Below, one piece after another: positions 23,648 to 33,322 of a stretch of DNA of 50,858 nt (position 1 is its first letter; each line of letters starts with the position of its first letter). The position numbers were made by a program, and so were the translations under genes. This stretch comes from Gammaproteobacteria bacterium F7 (GTDB taxonomy: Bacteria > Pseudomonadota > Gammaproteobacteria > Pseudomonadales > IMCC2047), in the NCBI GenBank assembly GCA_001593685.1, contig LUKI01000012.1, positions 1 through 50,858 on the forward strand, read 5' to 3'. The notes below the pieces were generated by a model that worked only from the letters and a program-made list of their open reading frames with translations, was not told the DNA's origin and ran no database searches.

Positions 23648-24223
23648 TTAAGTGGATGACGTATTCGGGTCTTGCAGCCAGTCATCAACAAAGCTGGCAA
23701 GGTCATCAAATACCGGTGTTTCGGGTTTAATGTTTCCACTGGCCAGGCTTCGTAAGCCTTTGCCTGTGCGAACAAGCACCGGCAGACAGCCAAGTGCCTC
23801 ACCTGCAACCAGGTCACGCACAGAGTCGCCGACAATGGGAATGCCGGCTGGTTTGATATCAAGCTGCTCTGCCATTTGTTGAATCAAACCAGGCAGGGGC
23901 TTACGGCAGTCACAACCATCGTCGGGGCCGTGTGGGCAATAGAAAATACCGGCTAATTCGCCGCCTGCTTCGCTGATTAAGCGATTCATTTTTGCGTGAA
24001 TTTTCTGCAGTGTAGCCTCGTCATAAAGGCCGCGAGCGATCCCTGATTGGTTAGTAGCCACTACAACTTTAACGCCAGCCTTGTGTAATCGCGAGATGGC
24101 TTCAATACTGCCTTCGATAGGTAACCACTCATCGGGTGACTTGATGTAATCATCTGAGTCGTGGTTTATGACGCCATCGCGATCGAGCACGATGGCATTA
24201 GTAAGAGGCAGCTTCGTGGTCAT
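23648..24223 (-). CDS. gmhB: D-glycero-beta-D-manno-heptose 1,7-bisphosphate 7-phosphatase
   Basis: GmhB removes the 7-phosphate from heptose bisphosphate on the way to ADP-heptose for the lipopolysaccharide inner core. The 191-residue HAD-family protein has the nucleophile motif LDRDGVIN near residue 13, VVATNQSGIARG (motif II), the Cys/His zinc-site loop CPHGPDDGCDCRKP that marks GmhB, and GDSVRDLVAGEALG (motif IV). Its ATG overlaps the glyS stop by one base (TAATG). The next dedicated heptose enzyme in the window is hldD, 18 kb away. Confidence 0.95.
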   Translation of the reverse strand: MTTKLPLTNAIVLDRDGVINHDSDDYIKSPDEWLPIEGSIEAISRLHKAGVKVVVATNQSGIARGLYDEATLQKIHAKMNRLISEAGGELAGIFYCPHGPDDGCDCRKPLPGLIQQMAEQLDIKPAGIPIVGDSVRDLVAGEALGCLPVLVRTGKGLRSLASGNIKPETPVFDDLASFVDDWLQDPNTSST

Positions 24224-26295
24224 TAGTTTTGTAGCTGAGAAATATCTGCAACTTTGAGGAACAAGCCGCGCAGTTGAGCTAATAGCGCTAAGCGATTGTT
24301 TCTCACCGCTTCATCCTCAGTCATTACCATCACGTTATCGAAGAAGTTATCGACAGCAGGTCGCAAGTCAGCAAGGTTTTCCAGCGTGCTGGTATAGTCT
24401 GACTTTTCAAGCATTGGTGCAATTTGCTGAGTTTTTTGAGCAACAATTTCGGCAAGCTTTTGCTCTGGACCATCTTCTAGTAAGTGAGTGCTAACTTCTC
24501 CTGCGTTATCTGATACGCCTTGCTTGGATAGAATATTCGATACACGCTTGTTGGCGGCAGCTAATGCTTCAGCATTTTCCAGGGCTGCAAAGTTATTCAC
24601 CGCATAGACGCGCTGCTGAAAGTCCAGAGGCCGTGAGGGGCGACGTGCCTGGACGGCCAAAAATACATTCGCCGGGATATTTTCATCCTGGAACCAAGCG
24701 CGGAAACGCTGCAGAACAAATTCAAATACGGAGTTGCTGGTATTGTCTTCGACGCTGACTTTTTGTTCGGCGAGAGCCAGCTCAATCAACTGGACTAGGT
24801 CAAGATCGAGTTGTTTTTCGACCATGATTCTTAAAATACCAAGCGCCGCACGGCGGATAGCAAAGGGGTCTTTATCCCCTGTCGGGGGCTGATTAATGGC
24901 AAACAAACCGCACATGGTATCAAGCTTGTCTGCGATCGATACGGCACAGCCGGTTAAGCTGGCGGGTAAATCGTCACCAGAAAAGCGTGGTAGATACTGT
25001 TCGAAAATCGCTTGGGCTACCACTTCATCTTCGCCGTCATTGAGCGCATAGTCAGCGCCGATGGTACCCTGCAGATCAGGAAACTCCTTTACCATGCTGG
25101 TTAGAAGATCAGCTTTGGATAGCAACCCAGCCCGTTCGGCTTGAGCCGCATCAGAGCCGATTAGTGAGGCAATCTTGCCGGCTAATTTGGAGATACGCTC
25201 TGCCTTCTCGTAAACCGTGCCAAGTTTGCTTTGAAACACCACCTGTTTTAGAGGGTCAAGGCGTGAGGCTAGCGGTGTTTGGCGATCAGTGTCATAGAAA
25301 AAAGCGGCGTCTGCAAGGCGCGGACGAATAACACGTTCGTTACCGGAAATGATCTGCTCAGGGTCGCTGCTTTCAATATTACTGACGGTGATAAAGTAGG
25401 GTAGCATTACCCCTTTAGCGTCGATAACGTGAAAATACTTCTGGTGCTCCTTCATAGAAGAGATCAGGGATTGCTCAGGCAAACGCAAAAAATCCTTGTC
25501 AAAGCCGCCTAGCAGCGCCTGCGGCCACTCTACCAGAGCGGTGACTTCGTCGAGCAGTTCCGGGTCAATAACGGCCAGACCGTTATTATCGATAGCAATT
25601 TGCTCCACCTGCTGACGGACCAGCTCACGACGCTTATCGAAGTCAGCCAGCACATGACCTGTTTCATGTAGCGTAGCTTCATAAGCTGAGGGGTTGGTGA
25701 TGCGTATTGCTTCATTATGATGGAAGCGATGCCCATAGCTGGATTGGCTCGCTTTGCAGCCTAGAATTTCACAGTCAACAACCTGTTCACCCATCAGCAT
25801 CACTAACCAGTGAACGGGACGCACAAATTCAACACGCGATGAACCCCAGCGCATGCGTTTTGGAATGGGTAGTTTAGCCAGAGATTGCTGAACAATGGCG
25901 GGTAATAACTCGGTTGTTTGTTTGCCTGGTATGATTGAGCGGAAAGCTAATTTAACCACCTTTCCCGTATCTAGCTGTTCAAGCTTGTCAACGGTGGTGC
26001 CGCACTTGCGAGCAAAGCCTTCAGCTGCTTTTGTTGCATTGCCGTCAGCATCGAATGCCGCCGCAACGGGCGGGCCGAGCATTTCATTAGCAATGTCGTC
26101 CTGACGAGTTTGAAGCTCACTGACCAGAACAGCGAGTCGGCGTGGTGTGGCAAATACTTTGGCAGACTGATAGGCAATGTGTTCTGCCCTTAAGCCATCT
26201 TCGATACCGGTTAAAAAGGCAGCGGCTAGACCCGTTAACGCTTTGGGTGGCAGCTCTTCGGTGCCTAATTCAACTAAAAAATCTTGAGTACTCAT
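24223..26295 (-). CDS. glyS: Glycine-tRNA ligase beta subunit
   Basis: GlyS is the large subunit of the alpha2-beta2 bacterial glycyl-tRNA synthetase and mainly recognises the tRNA. The 690-residue length matches E. coli. It starts STQDFLVELGTEELPPKAL and contains RMRWGSSRVEFVRPVHWLVM, MKEHQKYFHVID and DKLDTMCGLFAIN, all conserved in the family. It is three bases downstream of glyQ and shares a base with gmhB, so glyQ-glyS-gmhB is one operon. Confidence 0.97.
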   Translation of the reverse strand: MSTQDFLVELGTEELPPKALTGLAAAFLTGIEDGLRAEHIAYQSAKVFATPRRLAVLVSELQTRQDDIANEMLGPPVAAAFDADGNATKAAEGFARKCGTTVDKLEQLDTGKVVKLAFRSIIPGKQTTELLPAIVQQSLAKLPIPKRMRWGSSRVEFVRPVHWLVMLMGEQVVDCEILGCKASQSSYGHRFHHNEAIRITNPSAYEATLHETGHVLADFDKRRELVRQQVEQIAIDNNGLAVIDPELLDEVTALVEWPQALLGGFDKDFLRLPEQSLISSMKEHQKYFHVIDAKGVMLPYFITVSNIESSDPEQIISGNERVIRPRLADAAFFYDTDRQTPLASRLDPLKQVVFQSKLGTVYEKAERISKLAGKIASLIGSDAAQAERAGLLSKADLLTSMVKEFPDLQGTIGADYALNDGEDEVVAQAIFEQYLPRFSGDDLPASLTGCAVSIADKLDTMCGLFAINQPPTGDKDPFAIRRAALGILRIMVEKQLDLDLVQLIELALAEQKVSVEDNTSNSVFEFVLQRFRAWFQDENIPANVFLAVQARRPSRPLDFQQRVYAVNNFAALENAEALAAANKRVSNILSKQGVSDNAGEVSTHLLEDGPEQKLAEIVAQKTQQIAPMLEKSDYTSTLENLADLRPAVDNFFDNVMVMTEDEAVRNNRLALLAQLRGLFLKVADISQLQN

Positions 26296-26298
26296 GGC

Positions 26299-27243
26299 TT
26301 ATGCTTCTTCCTGTAAGTAAGTGCTTACATATTCGGCTAGCACTGCTTCGTCTGCAAGCGGGAAGCCGAGGGTGTGACGGGCATTCAAATAGGTCTTTGC
26401 TACGGCGCGAGCTAACGTACGAACCCGTAAAATAAAGCGTTGGCGCTCGGTGACAGAAATAGCCTGACGGGCATCCAGCAGGTTAAAGGCATGTGACGCT
26501 TTTAATACAAGCTCATAGGCTGGCAGTGGCAGGCCTTCTTCGATTAATTTTTGGCATTCGTTTTCGCAGTAGTCGAAGTGCTCGAAGAGCTCGTCAACAT
26601 TGGCATGTTTGAAGTTATAGGTCGACATCTCAACTTCATTCTGGTGAAAAACGTCGCCATAGGTAACCGGGCCGTTAGGGCCTTCAGTCCAAACCAGATC
26701 ATAGATACTGTCAACGCCTTGCAGGTACATGGCGATGCGTTCCAGGCCATAGGTGATTTCGCCGGCCACAGGAAAACACTCTAATCCACCTACCTGTTGA
26801 AAATAAGTGAATTGGCTGACCTCCATACCGTTTAGCCAGACCTCCCAGCCTAGACCCCAGGCACCCAATGTTGGGGATTCCCAGTTGTCTTCTACGAAGC
26901 GGATATCATGAATATCGGTATCAATGCCTAACTCTTTCAGGGAGTTGAGGTAAAGTTCCTGAATGTTGTCTGGTGATGGTTTCAGAAGCGTTTGGAACTG
27001 GTAGTAATGCTGAAGGCGGTTAGGGTTTTCACCATAGCGACCATCGGTTGGACGGCGGCAGGGTTGCACGTAGGCAGCACGCCAGTTTTCCGGACCAATA
27101 GCGCGTAAAAAAGTTGCTGGGTGGAATGTACCCGCACCAACTTCCATATCCAATGGTTGAAGTACAACGCAGCCTTGCTCGGCCCAGTAGCTTTGCAATG
27201 TCTGAATTAAACCCTGAAAGGTTAATACCTTATTTGTTGCCAA
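26299..27243 (-). CDS. glyQ: Glycine-tRNA ligase alpha subunit
   Basis: GlyQ is the catalytic class II subunit that activates glycine. The 314 residues include [39 protein letters not shown] and [19 protein letters not shown], which are family hallmarks. The start codon is TTG 27243, supported by AGGTGA a few bases upstream and by the match to the family N-terminus. It leads the glyQ-glyS-gmhB operon and has a plausible promoter 83-111 bases upstream. Confidence 0.96.
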   Translation of the reverse strand: MATNKVLTFQGLIQTLQSYWAEQGCVVLQPLDMEVGAGTFHPATFLRAIGPENWRAAYVQPCRRPTDGRYGENPNRLQHYYQFQTLLKPSPDNIQELYLNSLKELGIDTDIHDIRFVEDNWESPTLGAWGLGWEVWLNGMEVSQFTYFQQVGGLECFPVAGEITYGLERIAMYLQGVDSIYDLVWTEGPNGPVTYGDVFHQNEVEMSTYNFKHANVDELFEHFDYCENECQKLIEEGLPLPAYELVLKASHAFNLLDARQAISVTERQRFILRVRTLARAVAKTYLNARHTLGFPLADEAVLAEYVSTYLQEEA

Positions 27244-27325
27244 AATTTCACCTGCTCCGGCCCGAGGGGACCTGTTACGAATCTTGTCGAGCCCTTTAAA
27301 TTCGGTGCTCGCATAAAAACGCGTA

Positions 27326-27354
27326 AGTATACACTGACGGGGAGTTTTCCAAAA
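27326..27354 (-). promoter_or_regulatory. Probable glyQ promoter
   Basis: On the minus strand TATACT (27326-27331) is preceded by TTTGGA or TTGGAA at 15-16 bases spacing, slightly short. It is about 83 bases upstream of the glyQ start. The rest of the glyQ-trkH gap (27244-27438) shows only a weak AAAGGG/CCCTTT stem near 27400 that might end the trkH transcript. Confidence 0.4.
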
Positions 27355-27438
27355 ATTTTTAGCGTGAAAGCGGGCTTAAGTTGGAGCGGGTTTTAAAGAA
27401 AGGGGCCCTTTAAAGATTCACCCAAAACAGGTGGCGCG

Positions 27439-28887
27439 TTATCGGCGCCAGAACATGGGTGATAACAGCACGATAAAAGTAAATACCTCCAGGCGTCCCA
27501 ATAGCATTGAGAGGCTTAAAACACATTTGGCGGGATCATTAATGCTGCTGAAATTGGCTGATACTTCGCCAAGGCCGGGCCCCAGGTTGTTGAGTGTGGC
27601 GCCAACAGCTGACCAGGCAGTCACTTGATCAAGGCCTGTGGCTAGCAGAGCGATTAACATAAAGACAAAGGCCAGCAGATAGACAGAGAAGAATCCCCAG
27701 ATGGCACCAACCACCTTATCGGGGACGGCTTGCTGGCCGAACTTAATAGAAAATATTCCGCTGGGGTGTATCAGACGTTTGACCTCACGAATTCCCTGTT
27801 TGGATAACAGGAGGACGCGGATCACTTTCATGCCGCCGCCTGTTGAACCCGCACAACCGCCAACAAAAGCCATTAAGAAGAGTAAAAAGGGCAGCATGTT
27901 TGGCCACTGCGCAAAGTCTGCGGTGGCAAAGCCGGTAGTGGTGGCGATTGACACCACTTCGAATAGAGCTGCTCGGAGCGCGGCTAAAGGTTCATAGCTA
28001 TCGGTGGCTATTAAGACGGCGCAGGTAATAGCGCTAATAATCACCAGCAGGCTGATATAAAAACGGAATTCCGGGTCAGCGAGATAATGACGTACGCCAC
28101 GGCTTTGCCAGGCAACAAAATGCAGGCCAAAGTTGGCGCCGGAGAGGATCATGAAGAAAATACCAATGCCTTCAATTAATGCGCTGTCGAAATAGGCAAA
28201 ACTGTCGTCGTGGGTTGAGAAACCGCCGATAGCAATGGTCGAAAAACTATGCGCTAAAGCATCAAAAAAAGTCATGCCAGCAGCCCAATAGGCCAACATG
28301 CAAAGGATTGTTAAGCTGGCGTAAATGTACCAAAGGGCTTTCGCTGTTTCCGTAATACGCGGGGTCAGTTTGGTATCTTTAACCGGGCCGGGTGTTTCGG
28401 CGCGATATAACTGCATGCCACCAATGCCAAGCATCGGTAGAATAGCCACCGCTAGAACAATAATACCCATGCCTCCCAGCCACTGCAGCTGCTGGCGATA
28501 GTAGAGAATGGATTTGGGGAGCAGGTCGATACCGGTAATGACTGTGGCGCCGGTTGTGGTGAGCCCTGAAACAGATTCAAAAATAGCATCAACAGCGCTT
28601 AGTTGAAGATCTTCACTAAGGTAAAAGGGCAGCGCCCCGAAAAGACTGAGTACCGTCCAAAAAAGTGCTACAACGATAAAACCGTCACGGGTGCGTAACT
28701 CATGGCGTACATGCTGTACCGGTAGCCAGATTGACAGGCCGCTAAAGAAGGTAATGGCCAGTGCGGTAAGGAACGCATGAATTGCGGATTCACCCAATGC
28801 CCAGGCAAGGAGTAAGGGTATGGCCATGGTTAAACTGAAGATCATCAGTAACACGCCAAGAATGCGCAATATAACGGTAAAATGCAT
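27439..28887 (-). CDS. trkH: Trk potassium uptake channel, membrane subunit TrkH
   Basis: TrkH is the ion-conducting subunit of the Trk potassium uptake system. The 482-residue protein has about ten hydrophobic helices and the four selectivity-filter repeats expected of the superfamily: SGLTTTGATV, FSTIAIGGFSTHD, SIATTTGFATADF and TLNNLGPGLGEV. It lies 29 bases downstream of trkA, which encodes the nucleotide-sensing regulatory subunit, so the complete system is in one transcript at the end of the def operon. Confidence 0.96.
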   Translation of the reverse strand: MHFTVILRILGVLLMIFSLTMAIPLLLAWALGESAIHAFLTALAITFFSGLSIWLPVQHVRHELRTRDGFIVVALFWTVLSLFGALPFYLSEDLQLSAVDAIFESVSGLTTTGATVITGIDLLPKSILYYRQQLQWLGGMGIIVLAVAILPMLGIGGMQLYRAETPGPVKDTKLTPRITETAKALWYIYASLTILCMLAYWAAGMTFFDALAHSFSTIAIGGFSTHDDSFAYFDSALIEGIGIFFMILSGANFGLHFVAWQSRGVRHYLADPEFRFYISLLVIISAITCAVLIATDSYEPLAALRAALFEVVSIATTTGFATADFAQWPNMLPFLLFLMAFVGGCAGSTGGGMKVIRVLLLSKQGIREVKRLIHPSGIFSIKFGQQAVPDKVVGAIWGFFSVYLLAFVFMLIALLATGLDQVTAWSAVGATLNNLGPGLGEVSANFSSINDPAKCVLSLSMLLGRLEVFTFIVLLSPMFWRR

Positions 28888-28916
28888 TGATTTGTTGTCT
28901 TTTAGTGTCTACTTGT

Positions 28917-30290
28917 CTAGAAAAAACCTAAACCAACCTGGAATAGGCGCTCCACTTCATTGACCTTACTTTTATCAATCAGGAATAGGATAATGTGGTC
29001 CATGCTTTCGATCATGACATCGTGGTGAGCAATGATAACCTTGTTGTCACGTACGATAGCGCCAATCGTTGTTCCCTGAGGTAACGCGATATCTTCCAGC
29101 ATTCTGCCAACGACTTTTGAGGAGCGCTCATCGCCGCGTGCAACCACCTCGATGGCCTCGGCTGCACCGCGACGCAATGAATAAACATTGACAATATCGC
29201 CCTGCCTTACATGGCGTAACAGGCGACTGACAGTAATTTGTTGAGGTGATATGGTCAGGTCAATATCGCCATCTTCCACGAGGTCAACGTAGGCCGGGTT
29301 ATTGATTAAGGTCATCACCTTAGCGGCGCCGAGGCGTTTTGCCATCAACGAAGTCATAACATTGACTTCGTCGCTATTGGTTAATGCACAGAACATGTCG
29401 ACTTTCTGAATATTTTCATCCAGTAGCAGTTCTTCATTGGATGCGCTGCCGTGTAATACGATGGTTTTATCGAGTTCAACGGAGAGCTGGTGACAACGGT
29501 TAAGGTCTCGTTCTATCAGTTTTACTTGATAGTCATCTTCAAGCACGCTGGCTAGTCGTGCGCCAATGTTACCACCACCGATAATCATGATTGATTTGTA
29601 GTGCTTTTCAATGCTGCGCAGCTCGCTCATTACCTTTTTAATGTCGCCCTTGGCAGCAATGAAAAATACTTCGTCGCCGGCTTCGATGACGGTATCGCCC
29701 TCTGGCGTGATTGAGCGATTTTGACGGTAAATGGCGGCCACACGGGTATCGACAGAGGGAATATGCTGACGCAGTGTTGATAATGCATGCCCTACCAGAG
29801 GCCCCCCTTCAACAGCTTTAACACCGACCAACTGCACCAGCGAGTTGGCAAAGTTAACCACTTGCAGTGCCGTTGGGTGATAAATCAGACGGCGAATATG
29901 ATCGGTCACTTCCAGGTGTGGACTGATCAGCTCGTCAATTGGTACCGCTTTACGGTCAAACAGAGAGCCGCTTTCCAGGTATTCGGGTGAACGTACACGG
30001 GCGATTTTGTGGGGTGTGTGGAACAGTGTATAAGCGACCTGGCAGGCCATCATGTTTGTTTCGTCGCTGCTCGTTAGCGCAATGAGCAGGTCGGCGTCTT
30101 CGGCACCGGCTTGTTTCAGTATCGTCGGAAAAGACGCATTGCCATGGATGATACGAATATCAAGGCGATCCTTGAGGGCATCCAGTTTTTTAATGTTGTC
30201 ATCAACAACAGTAATGTCGTTGGCTTCGCTGGCTAACGTTTCTGCGACGGTGGTACCGACTTGACCAGCACCGAGGATGATTATTTTCAT
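28917..30290 (-). CDS. trkA: Trk potassium system NAD-binding regulatory protein TrkA
   Basis: TrkA is a cytoplasmic RCK protein that gates TrkH in response to nucleotides. The 457 residues hold two copies of an RCK_N plus RCK_C pair. The first dinucleotide fold is [17 protein letters not shown] at the N-terminus and the second is [16 protein letters not shown] at about residue 235. The order rsmB-trkA matches the Pseudomonas origin region. Gaps are 18 bases to rsmB and 29 to trkH. Confidence 0.97.
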   Translation of the reverse strand: MKIIILGAGQVGTTVAETLASEANDITVVDDNIKKLDALKDRLDIRIIHGNASFPTILKQAGAEDADLLIALTSSDETNMMACQVAYTLFHTPHKIARVRSPEYLESGSLFDRKAVPIDELISPHLEVTDHIRRLIYHPTALQVVNFANSLVQLVGVKAVEGGPLVGHALSTLRQHIPSVDTRVAAIYRQNRSITPEGDTVIEAGDEVFFIAAKGDIKKVMSELRSIEKHYKSIMIIGGGNIGARLASVLEDDYQVKLIERDLNRCHQLSVELDKTIVLHGSASNEELLLDENIQKVDMFCALTNSDEVNVMTSLMAKRLGAAKVMTLINNPAYVDLVEDGDIDLTISPQQITVSRLLRHVRQGDIVNVYSLRRGAAEAIEVVARGDERSSKVVGRMLEDIALPQGTTIGAIVRDNKVIIAHHDVMIESMDHIILFLIDKSKVNEVERLFQVGLGFF

Positions 30291-30308
30291 TGGCCTGAAG
30301 GGTCGTTG

Positions 30309-31619
30309 TTAGGGCTGTTTTTGAATGCGTGCGTAATAAAAACCGTCGTGCCCTTGCGGTTGCGGAAATAACTGACGCCCGACCGCTCCAGGAGTACCCC
30401 AATCAGCCTCAAAGGGTAAAATTTTGGCCTGACACTGTTGTTTTAAAAATGTGCTTATCACCTGCTCATTTTCCTCTGGTAGTACAGAGCATGTAGCGTA
30501 GAGAAGTATGCCATGTGGCTTTAACAGAGGCCATAGTGCCTGCAGAATCTGCAACTGTAGTTTGGCTAGCTCTGTAATGTCGTCGTCGCGGCGTAGCAGT
30601 TTTATGTCAGGGTGGCGACGGATAACCCCGGTGGCGGAGCAGGGCGCATCTAAAAGTATGCGGTCATACGGCTGTTGGTCCCACCACTCGTTGGGTTGAC
30701 TTGCGTCACCTTTGACTACCGTGGCGCTAAGTTGGAGGCGCTCAAGGTTTTGGTGAATACGTTGAGCACGGTCAGCATCAAGCTCCAAAGCTGTCACGCT
30801 GGCTAATTGTGGTTGAAGCTCTAGCAGGTGACAGGTTTTACCGCCGGGCGCCGCGCAGGCATCCAGTACACGCTGGTTTGGCTCTAGCTGCAATAATGTA
30901 GCAGCTAGCTGGGCGGCTTCGTCCTGTACGCTGCATTGGCCATCGGTAAAGCCGGGCAATGTTTCAACACTGGTGGGTTTTTCGAGATTGATGCCGTGCT
31001 GGCTGAATGGGCTGGCTTGAGCTTCGATATTGGCATTGTTAAGTTTTTCAAGGTAATCGGCGCGGTTGTTGCGTAGAGCGTTTACGCGTAATGACATCGG
31101 CGCGCGTTCATTATTAGCCGCACAGATTTGTTGCCAGTGCTCCGGCCAGGCTTGTTTTAAGCGCTTAATTAGCCAATAGGGGTGGGAATATAGGTAGTCG
31201 GTTTTTTTGTTGAGGCTATCAAGCATGGCCTCTTTTTCGCGCTGACTACGGCGTAAAATAGCGTTAATCAGCCCGCTGGCTGATGCTTTTTTAAGTTGTT
31301 TGCAGGCCTGCACGGTTTCACTGATAGCGGCATGTGCTGGAATACGTGTGAACTCTAATTGATAAAGGCCCAACAGTAACAAGACTTTTACGTCGGTATC
31401 CTTAGCCTTCAATGGTTTATCCAGCAGCATGTCGATTTGTGCGTTTAACCGCTGATACCAGCGACACACCCCGAAACATAACTCCTGTAACAATGCCTGG
31501 TCCTGTGATGACAGGATCTCGGGCTGATAAGGCAGTAAACTGGCAAGCGACTGCTGATTTTTGACGACACTGGTTAGAATGCGGGTGGCGTGGGCTCGTA
31601 GGTTGAAACGTTTGCTCAC
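30309..31619 (-). CDS. rsmB: 16S rRNA (cytosine-967-C5) methyltransferase RsmB
   Basis: RsmB (Sun/Fmu) methylates C967 of 16S rRNA. The 436 residues comprise an N-terminal NusB-like helical domain (about 1-140, with LRAHATRIL and HAAISETVQACKQL) and a SAM methyltransferase domain with VLDACAAPGGKTCHLLEL, LDAPCSATGVIRRHPD and the catalytic cysteine in YATCSVLPEENEQV. The GTG start overlaps the fmt stop by four bases (GTGA), so translation is coupled. Confidence 0.96.
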   Translation of the reverse strand: MSKRFNLRAHATRILTSVVKNQQSLASLLPYQPEILSSQDQALLQELCFGVCRWYQRLNAQIDMLLDKPLKAKDTDVKVLLLLGLYQLEFTRIPAHAAISETVQACKQLKKASASGLINAILRRSQREKEAMLDSLNKKTDYLYSHPYWLIKRLKQAWPEHWQQICAANNERAPMSLRVNALRNNRADYLEKLNNANIEAQASPFSQHGINLEKPTSVETLPGFTDGQCSVQDEAAQLAATLLQLEPNQRVLDACAAPGGKTCHLLELQPQLASVTALELDADRAQRIHQNLERLQLSATVVKGDASQPNEWWDQQPYDRILLDAPCSATGVIRRHPDIKLLRRDDDITELAKLQLQILQALWPLLKPHGILLYATCSVLPEENEQVISTFLKQQCQAKILPFEADWGTPGAVGRQLFPQPQGHDGFYYARIQKQP

Positions 31620-32569
31620 GAGAACTTCTTACCCGTGCCGAATAACTCCTGTTTGGCATTAAGCACGGCGCTGACAGGCAGGGCTTTAGCGCCAGCTAGC
31701 TGCACGGTTTGTAGCTTCAACACCCCTGAACCGCAGGCAATATCAACACTTTCCGAGTTACTGCAAAGAATTGTGCCAGGCTCTGAGTTATGTGTTTGTT
31801 GGTTGGCCGTTGCCTGCCAGATACGCACACGCTGGCCATCCAGTTCACTGAAGGCAACGGGCCAGCTGTTAAAGGCGCGTACCAGCCGGTCGATTTCAGC
31901 GGCACTTTGCTGCCAGTTAATACGGGCCTGGGACTTATCAAGTTTGTCGGCATAATTGGCTAAATTGTCGTTCTGTGGCGTTGCCTGTTGCTGTAATGCC
32001 GGTAAATCAATTAGCGCTTCTAATAAGCACTCGGCTCCAAGTTTGGCAAGGCGGTCATGCAGGCTGCTGCCGGTGTCGTCATCATTAATGGCGCAGTTTT
32101 TTGTAAGCAACATATCGCCGGTATCAAGGCCAGTATCCATTTGCATAATTGTGACACCGGATTCGGCGTCTCCTGCTAATACCGCACGCTGAATCGGAGC
32201 CGCTCCGCGCCAACGAGGTAGTAAGGAGGCATGAACATTGATACAGCCGAGTTTGGGAATCTCCAAAATAGCCTTAGGCAAAATGAGCCCGTAGGCAACG
32301 ACCACCATGAGGTCGGCGTTGAGTGATTTTAAGATATCCTGCTCAGTATCCTCTTTTAGGCTCAATGGCTGATAAACCGGAATACCATGTTCAAGCGCCA
32401 GTTCTTTCACTGGGCTGGCGGACAGTTTGCGGCCACGACCAGCCGGACGGTCGGGTTGGGTGTAGACGCCGACAAGCTGGTGCGTGCTGTTTAATAAAGC
32501 AGCGAGACTGCTGGCGGCAAAATCCGGCGTACCGGCAAATACAATGCGTAATGGGGCGGCAGGCGCCAT
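31616..32569 (-). CDS. fmt: Methionyl-tRNA formyltransferase
   Basis: Fmt formylates the initiator methionyl-tRNA using 10-formyltetrahydrofolate. The 317-residue protein starts RIVFAGTPDFAASSLAALL, has QPDRPAGRGRKL, the catalytic region CINVHASLLPRWRGAAPIQRA and MQMDTGLDTGDML, then a C-terminal anticodon-arm domain. It lies 48 bases after def, the enzyme that later removes the formyl group, and overlaps rsmB. Confidence 0.97.
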   Translation of the reverse strand: MAPAAPLRIVFAGTPDFAASSLAALLNSTHQLVGVYTQPDRPAGRGRKLSASPVKELALEHGIPVYQPLSLKEDTEQDILKSLNADLMVVVAYGLILPKAILEIPKLGCINVHASLLPRWRGAAPIQRAVLAGDAESGVTIMQMDTGLDTGDMLLTKNCAINDDDTGSSLHDRLAKLGAECLLEALIDLPALQQQATPQNDNLANYADKLDKSQARINWQQSAAEIDRLVRAFNSWPVAFSELDGQRVRIWQATANQQTHNSEPGTILCSNSESVDIACGSGVLKLQTVQLAGAKALPVSAVLNAKQELFGTGKKFS

Positions 32570-32617
32570 GCGTAATTTCCTGTTAACTGTAGGGTGAGGA
32601 GGCTTAAGAGTTGAAAA

Positions 32618-33124
32618 TTAAGCGCGCTGGCGATGAATTTTTTCCAGTTTCTTGCGGATACGCTGACGTTTCAGGGGCGACAGGTAGTCGACAAATAACT
32701 TGCCATCCAGGTGATCAATTTCGTGCTGAATACAGACTGCCAGCATGCCGTCATCTTCAATCTCAAAGGTCTCACCGTTGCGATCCTGGGCGCGGACTTT
32801 TATGTGGTCTGGGCGCTGTACGGTTTCATAGAAGCCGGGCACGGACAGACAGCCTTCATCCATCTCTTCAAAGCCGTCACCAATGACCTCAACTTCGGGG
32901 TTAATAAATACCAATGGTTGGTTTTTATCTTCCGAAATATCAATAACCACGATGCGCTTTTGCACATTAACTTGAGTGGCTGCCAGACCAATGCCTGGGG
33001 CGTCATACATGGTTTCCAGCATGTCGTCCGCCAGTTTACGGATGCTGTCATCCACGTCATTAATTGGCAACGCTTTGTTGCGCAGGCGTGGGTCTGGAAA
33101 TTCTAGAATAGGTAATAAAGCCAT
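32618..33124 (-). CDS. def: Peptide deformylase
   Basis: Def removes the N-formyl group from new proteins. The 168 residues carry the three canonical motifs: [18 protein letters not shown] with the metal-binding cysteine, and [17 protein letters not shown] with the metal-binding histidines and catalytic glutamate. It is the first gene of the minus-strand def-fmt-rsmB-trkA-trkH run and diverges from the LysM gene across a 198-base gap. Confidence 0.97.
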   Translation of the reverse strand: MALLPILEFPDPRLRNKALPINDVDDSIRKLADDMLETMYDAPGIGLAATQVNVQKRIVVIDISEDKNQPLVFINPEVEVIGDGFEEMDEGCLSVPGFYETVQRPDHIKVRAQDRNGETFEIEDDGMLAVCIQHEIDHLDGKLFVDYLSPLKRQRIRKKLEKIHRQRA

Positions 33125-33224
33125 GGGACTATAATTAAACTCCGGGAAAGCACATTGGGGCTAAGTGTATTTGCCGCAATAAAAACAGCTGAACAATGCG
33201 AGACAAAACCTTAGCTAAATATGG

Positions 33225-33254
33225 ATTATAAAACTATATTTAGAGGCACATCGA
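33225..33254 (-). promoter_or_regulatory. Possible def operon promoter
   Basis: On the minus strand a perfect TATAAT (33225-33230) lies about 100 bases before def. The upstream element TCGATG (18-base spacing) is a poor match to TTGACA. The same gap must hold a promoter for the divergent LysM gene, for which I see only AT-rich sequence near 33265. Confidence 0.35.
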
Positions 33255-33322
33255 AAAATTTGTTCTATTATACAGTTTATGTGTTCGGTATTTAACTACC
33301 CGTATTTGTAAGGAATCAAGCC

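Noticed and set aside
27390-27420. AAAGGGGCCCTTT-type stem as a trkH terminator
   Set aside because: The stem is short and imperfect and has no convincing T-run on the minus strand; it is mentioned only with the glyQ promoter.
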